DNA of 64,000 bases from JANMCE01 sp963791625. GTDB taxonomy: Bacteria; Actinomycetota; Acidimicrobiia; Acidimicrobiales; Ilumatobacteraceae. Each line of letters opens with the position of its first letter. The stretch's first letter is position 1. The stretch lies in assembly GCA_963791625.1 (NCBI GenBank), contig CAWBTA010000005.1, forward strand, positions 124,001 through 188,000. The letters are read 5' to 3'. Of the stretch, positions 62,305-64,000 are shown piece after piece. A program made the translations under genes and the position numbers. The notes under the pieces are model-generated. The model had not been told where the DNA came from and made no database searches. It saw only the letters and a list, made by a program, of their open reading frames with translations.

Positions 62305-63125
62305 CTACGCCTTCCCGATGACAGCTTGCAGCGGAGCAACCAGAGCGTCGATCAAGTTGTACTCGGCAACCCAAACCGGATCGGCGGTGTTGATTGCCGG
62401 ATGAGCGAATGGGTTTTTCCGGCTTGGCCTTGTTCGAGCAACCCGTCTTTGAGCAGCGACATGCCCCGCTCGCGTTCACCACCAGCGTGGGAGCAAGTAC
62501 GCGGCCCTGTTCGCCCACGCCGCCGTCGGTTGCCCATTGAGCAAGGCAGCCAGCCGGTCGTCATCGCAGTCATAAACGAGACGCGGGTGAGGTGAGCGAC
62601 GAGATCGGCCCACGAAGCGAACGAGGACGGACGGATGGCGAGTTGAGCGACAAGAGCTTCGGGACCGAACGCAGGAAGGGCGCTCGCCCAGCGCAACAGA
62701 TCTAGCTTGCGATCGATCAAGAACTTCGACGACGGAGCCAGCATTTTGTGCGACTTCGCAGCCGATTCAAATCGCACGATCGACACATACCGGCGAAGCC
62801 CGTCGGGTAGCCGCGTCGACGATGGAATCCAGACACTCACCGGTGAGCCGGGATCGCGATCGAGGTAACCGAGATGCCAAGCAGCCGTCGCGCCGCAGAG
62901 CATGAACCCGGAATCGGGATCACGAGCACGCCAAGCACGCAGACCAATGTACGGATCGAGGACCTCACCAACACCCGGTGGCACGAACGCCCACACGCCA
63001 TGAAAGGGCAGCGTGACCAACCATCCGAGCCGACGCAACTCATGCACGGCCGAATCAACCGTCCGATCCATTCCCACCTCGACGAGCCGTTGCGCCAAGT
63101 CATCACGTGTCACGACAGTCGGCAT
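62305..63125 (-). pseudogene. AbiEi-type antitoxin, broken by frameshifts
   Basis: From ATG 63125: MPTVVTRDDLAQRLVEVGMD, then LRRLGWLVTLPFHGVWAFVPPG (winged helix) and the middle domain GATAAWHLGYLDRD and KFLIDRKLDLLRWASALPAFG. Near 62600 the frame breaks: DDDRLAALLNGQPTAAW is in another frame, HAGGERERGMSLLKDGLLEQ returns to the first, and TADPVWVAEYNLIDALVAPL lies in a third before the stop at 62305-62307. The order is that of AbiEi antitoxins, which repress their promoter and neutralise AbiEii. The frame extends upstream to 63242 without similarity. Confidence 0.8.
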
Positions 63126-63242
63126 GTCTCGCGACAGGCTCGGGCCACGAGCCCTGCCGCCCACGTCGGCACGTGTTGATCCGGCCCGGTGGGGCTTTCC
63201 AAGATGGCGACGGTTGAACTCATAGCGGATATTGTACCCCAT

Positions 63243-63727
63243 TGGTAACTATTCCGCACTGAGTTCAACCAGTTCGGCCAACGGCGCTGGTACCCGGCCG
63301 CTCCCCAATCGGGGGAGAAGACCGGGACCATTTCCTTCCCCAGAGGGGTCGGCAGTGCGACAGTAGCCCTCAGCGGCCTCGAAGGAACCCGAATTTCGAG
63401 GTCCAACTCCGGAAAGGCCGGGGTTGAAAGTGCCAATTTGGTACTGTTTCTCGTCTGTTGGTGGCCAGCAAGAAAAACTGCCACTGGCAGCCACGGACGT
63501 GAACAAGGCCGTCACCGACGTGACCGGCGACGGGAGCGGCTTGCACTCGGATGCGGCCAGTCCCTGGACATGGGCAGGCCGAGCGGCCTGCGCTGTTATC
63601 TCACGCCGGCAGGGTCCGCAATCGGGCGGCTCGGATGCGACATATCGCCGGTTATCGGGCGGGCGGCTTCCGCTGAACCGTGCCTCGCAATCGCTCGACA
63701 GCCTGGCTCCGCAACGATGAAAGGTGA
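63243..63727. other. Gene-free stretch at island edge
   Basis: No frame in these 485 bases looks like a protein: the longest ones on either strand lack any recognisable domain and show no codon pattern like the neighbours. No tRNA, repeat or obvious att copy was seen. It separates the broken AbiE pair from the RidA-family gene and may be the scar of the decayed island. Confidence 0.5.
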
Positions 63728-64000
63728 TCAGTCCAGCACGGCCGTCGCCTCGACCTCGACGAGGATGTCGGGCTCCGCAAGAGAAGCGACGCCGATGAGC
63801 GTTGTCGGCTTCACCAGATCACGGCCAAGCCTCGTGGTGGCTCGTCGGATGCCTTCGCCGAGCGCCGCCCCCTTGTCCGGGCCCCAATCGACGATGTAGA
63901 TCGTCAGCTTGGCCACATCATCGAACGATCCGCCGACCGCGGCCATGGCCCGATCGACGTTCATGTAAGCCTGCTCGACCTGAGCGGCGAGGTCGCCACC
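63728..64000 (-). CDS. RidA family protein, partial (runs off the right edge)
   Basis: The frame remains open to the last base, so the N terminus is outside. Visible: GGDLAAQVEQAYMNVDRAMAAV, DDVAKLTIYIVDWG and IGVASLAEPDILVEVEATAV, the C-terminal two thirds of the RidA/YjgF fold (trimeric enamine/imine deaminase). The catalytic Arg of true RidA would be just after TTLIGVASL-type turn; here the position reads Ala-Ser, so it may be a RidA-like subfamily without deaminase activity. Confidence 0.85.
   Translation of the reverse strand, partial: GGDLAAQVEQAYMNVDRAMAAVGGSFDDVAKLTIYIVDWGPDKGAALGEGIRRATTRLGRDLVKPTTLIGVASLAEPDILVEVEATAVLD

Noticed and set aside
63424..63899. Overlapping ORFs at the right end as genes
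   Set aside because: They show no domain, overlap the RidA-family gene on the other strand or lie in a gene-free stretch, and use codons unlike their neighbours.
60135..64000. Second copy of the tRNA-Gly 3' end as attR
   Set aside because: No exact or near copy of the T-arm and acceptor sequence was found to the right within the window.
1..64000. CRISPR array or complete insertion sequence
   Set aside because: No regularly spaced repeats, cas genes, transposase genes or terminal inverted repeats of IS type were seen.

Overview
The window looks like a chromosomal segment of a high-GC actinobacterium, most likely a member of the Acidimicrobiia (Ilumatobacter-like). Evidence for this is the WhiB-family regulator, the HspR/HAIR heat-shock system, ClpS followed by DUF2017, an aa3-type oxidase cluster with a subunit II-cytochrome c fusion, F420-type LLM oxidoreductases, and very tight gene packing with frequent ATGA overlaps. 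The phylum is well supported; the class is an inference from gene content and is not proven.

Layout. 0-7 kb: housekeeping and salvage enzymes (MBL hydrolase, Nei-like glycosylase, S9 peptidase, DUF72, WYL regulator, VOC protein, Thr/Ser dehydratase, acyl-ACP thioesterase). 7.1-7.8 kb: an AbrB/PIN toxin-antitoxin pair. 7.8-8.45 kb: a whiB7-like gene with an upstream short ORF and a terminator-like hairpin, an antibiotic-responsive attenuation layout. 8.6-10.6 kb: TlpA/CcdA thiol-redox pair and a poly-gamma-glutamate hydrolase-like gene. 10.6-15 kb: pdxH, a methyltransferase, serS, then a TauD/AsnO-like dioxygenase whose promoter carries two inverted-repeat operators next to a GntR/FadR-type regulator gene. 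15.2-18.5 kb: an ABC exporter and a secreted sortase with three N-terminal repeats.

18.6-27.1 kb is an eight-gene minus-strand respiratory operon. Its distal part encodes a normal cytochrome c oxidase (ctaC, ctaD, ctaE, subunit IV, ctaG). Its proximal part encodes a second subunit I that has lost nearly all heme and copper ligands, a second subunit III and a 7-TM protein with a metal-free cupredoxin-like tail. Next come a two-component system (27-29 kb), the DUF1800/DUF1501 pair, heme O synthase, clpS/DUF2017, tRNA-Glu, tRNA-Asp and tRNA-Phe, a frameshifted pyrE, an LLM oxidoreductase, a small basic protein, purA-purB, and a heat-shock block (clpB; dnaK-grpE-dnaJ-hspR with a HAIR operator). 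46-60 kb: an SPFH protein, gpmA, a sugar-phosphate transferase with a structured leader, a cNMP-binding protein, an EtfD-like Fe-S membrane protein, rfbA, Uma2, a SNF2 helicase (frameshifted near its N terminus) with a SWIM partner, a lipoprotein, dcd and a lipid kinase.

60.1-63.2 kb is a decayed island at the 3' end of a tRNA-Gly(CCC): a tyrosine integrase and an AbiEi/AbiEii type IV toxin-antitoxin/abortive-infection pair, each broken by several frameshifts. A RidA-family gene runs off the right edge.

The strongest candidates for something undescribed are the ligand-less oxidase module, the repeat-sortase fusion and the paired operators of the dioxygenase gene. All assignments come from reading the sequence by eye; no database search was run.
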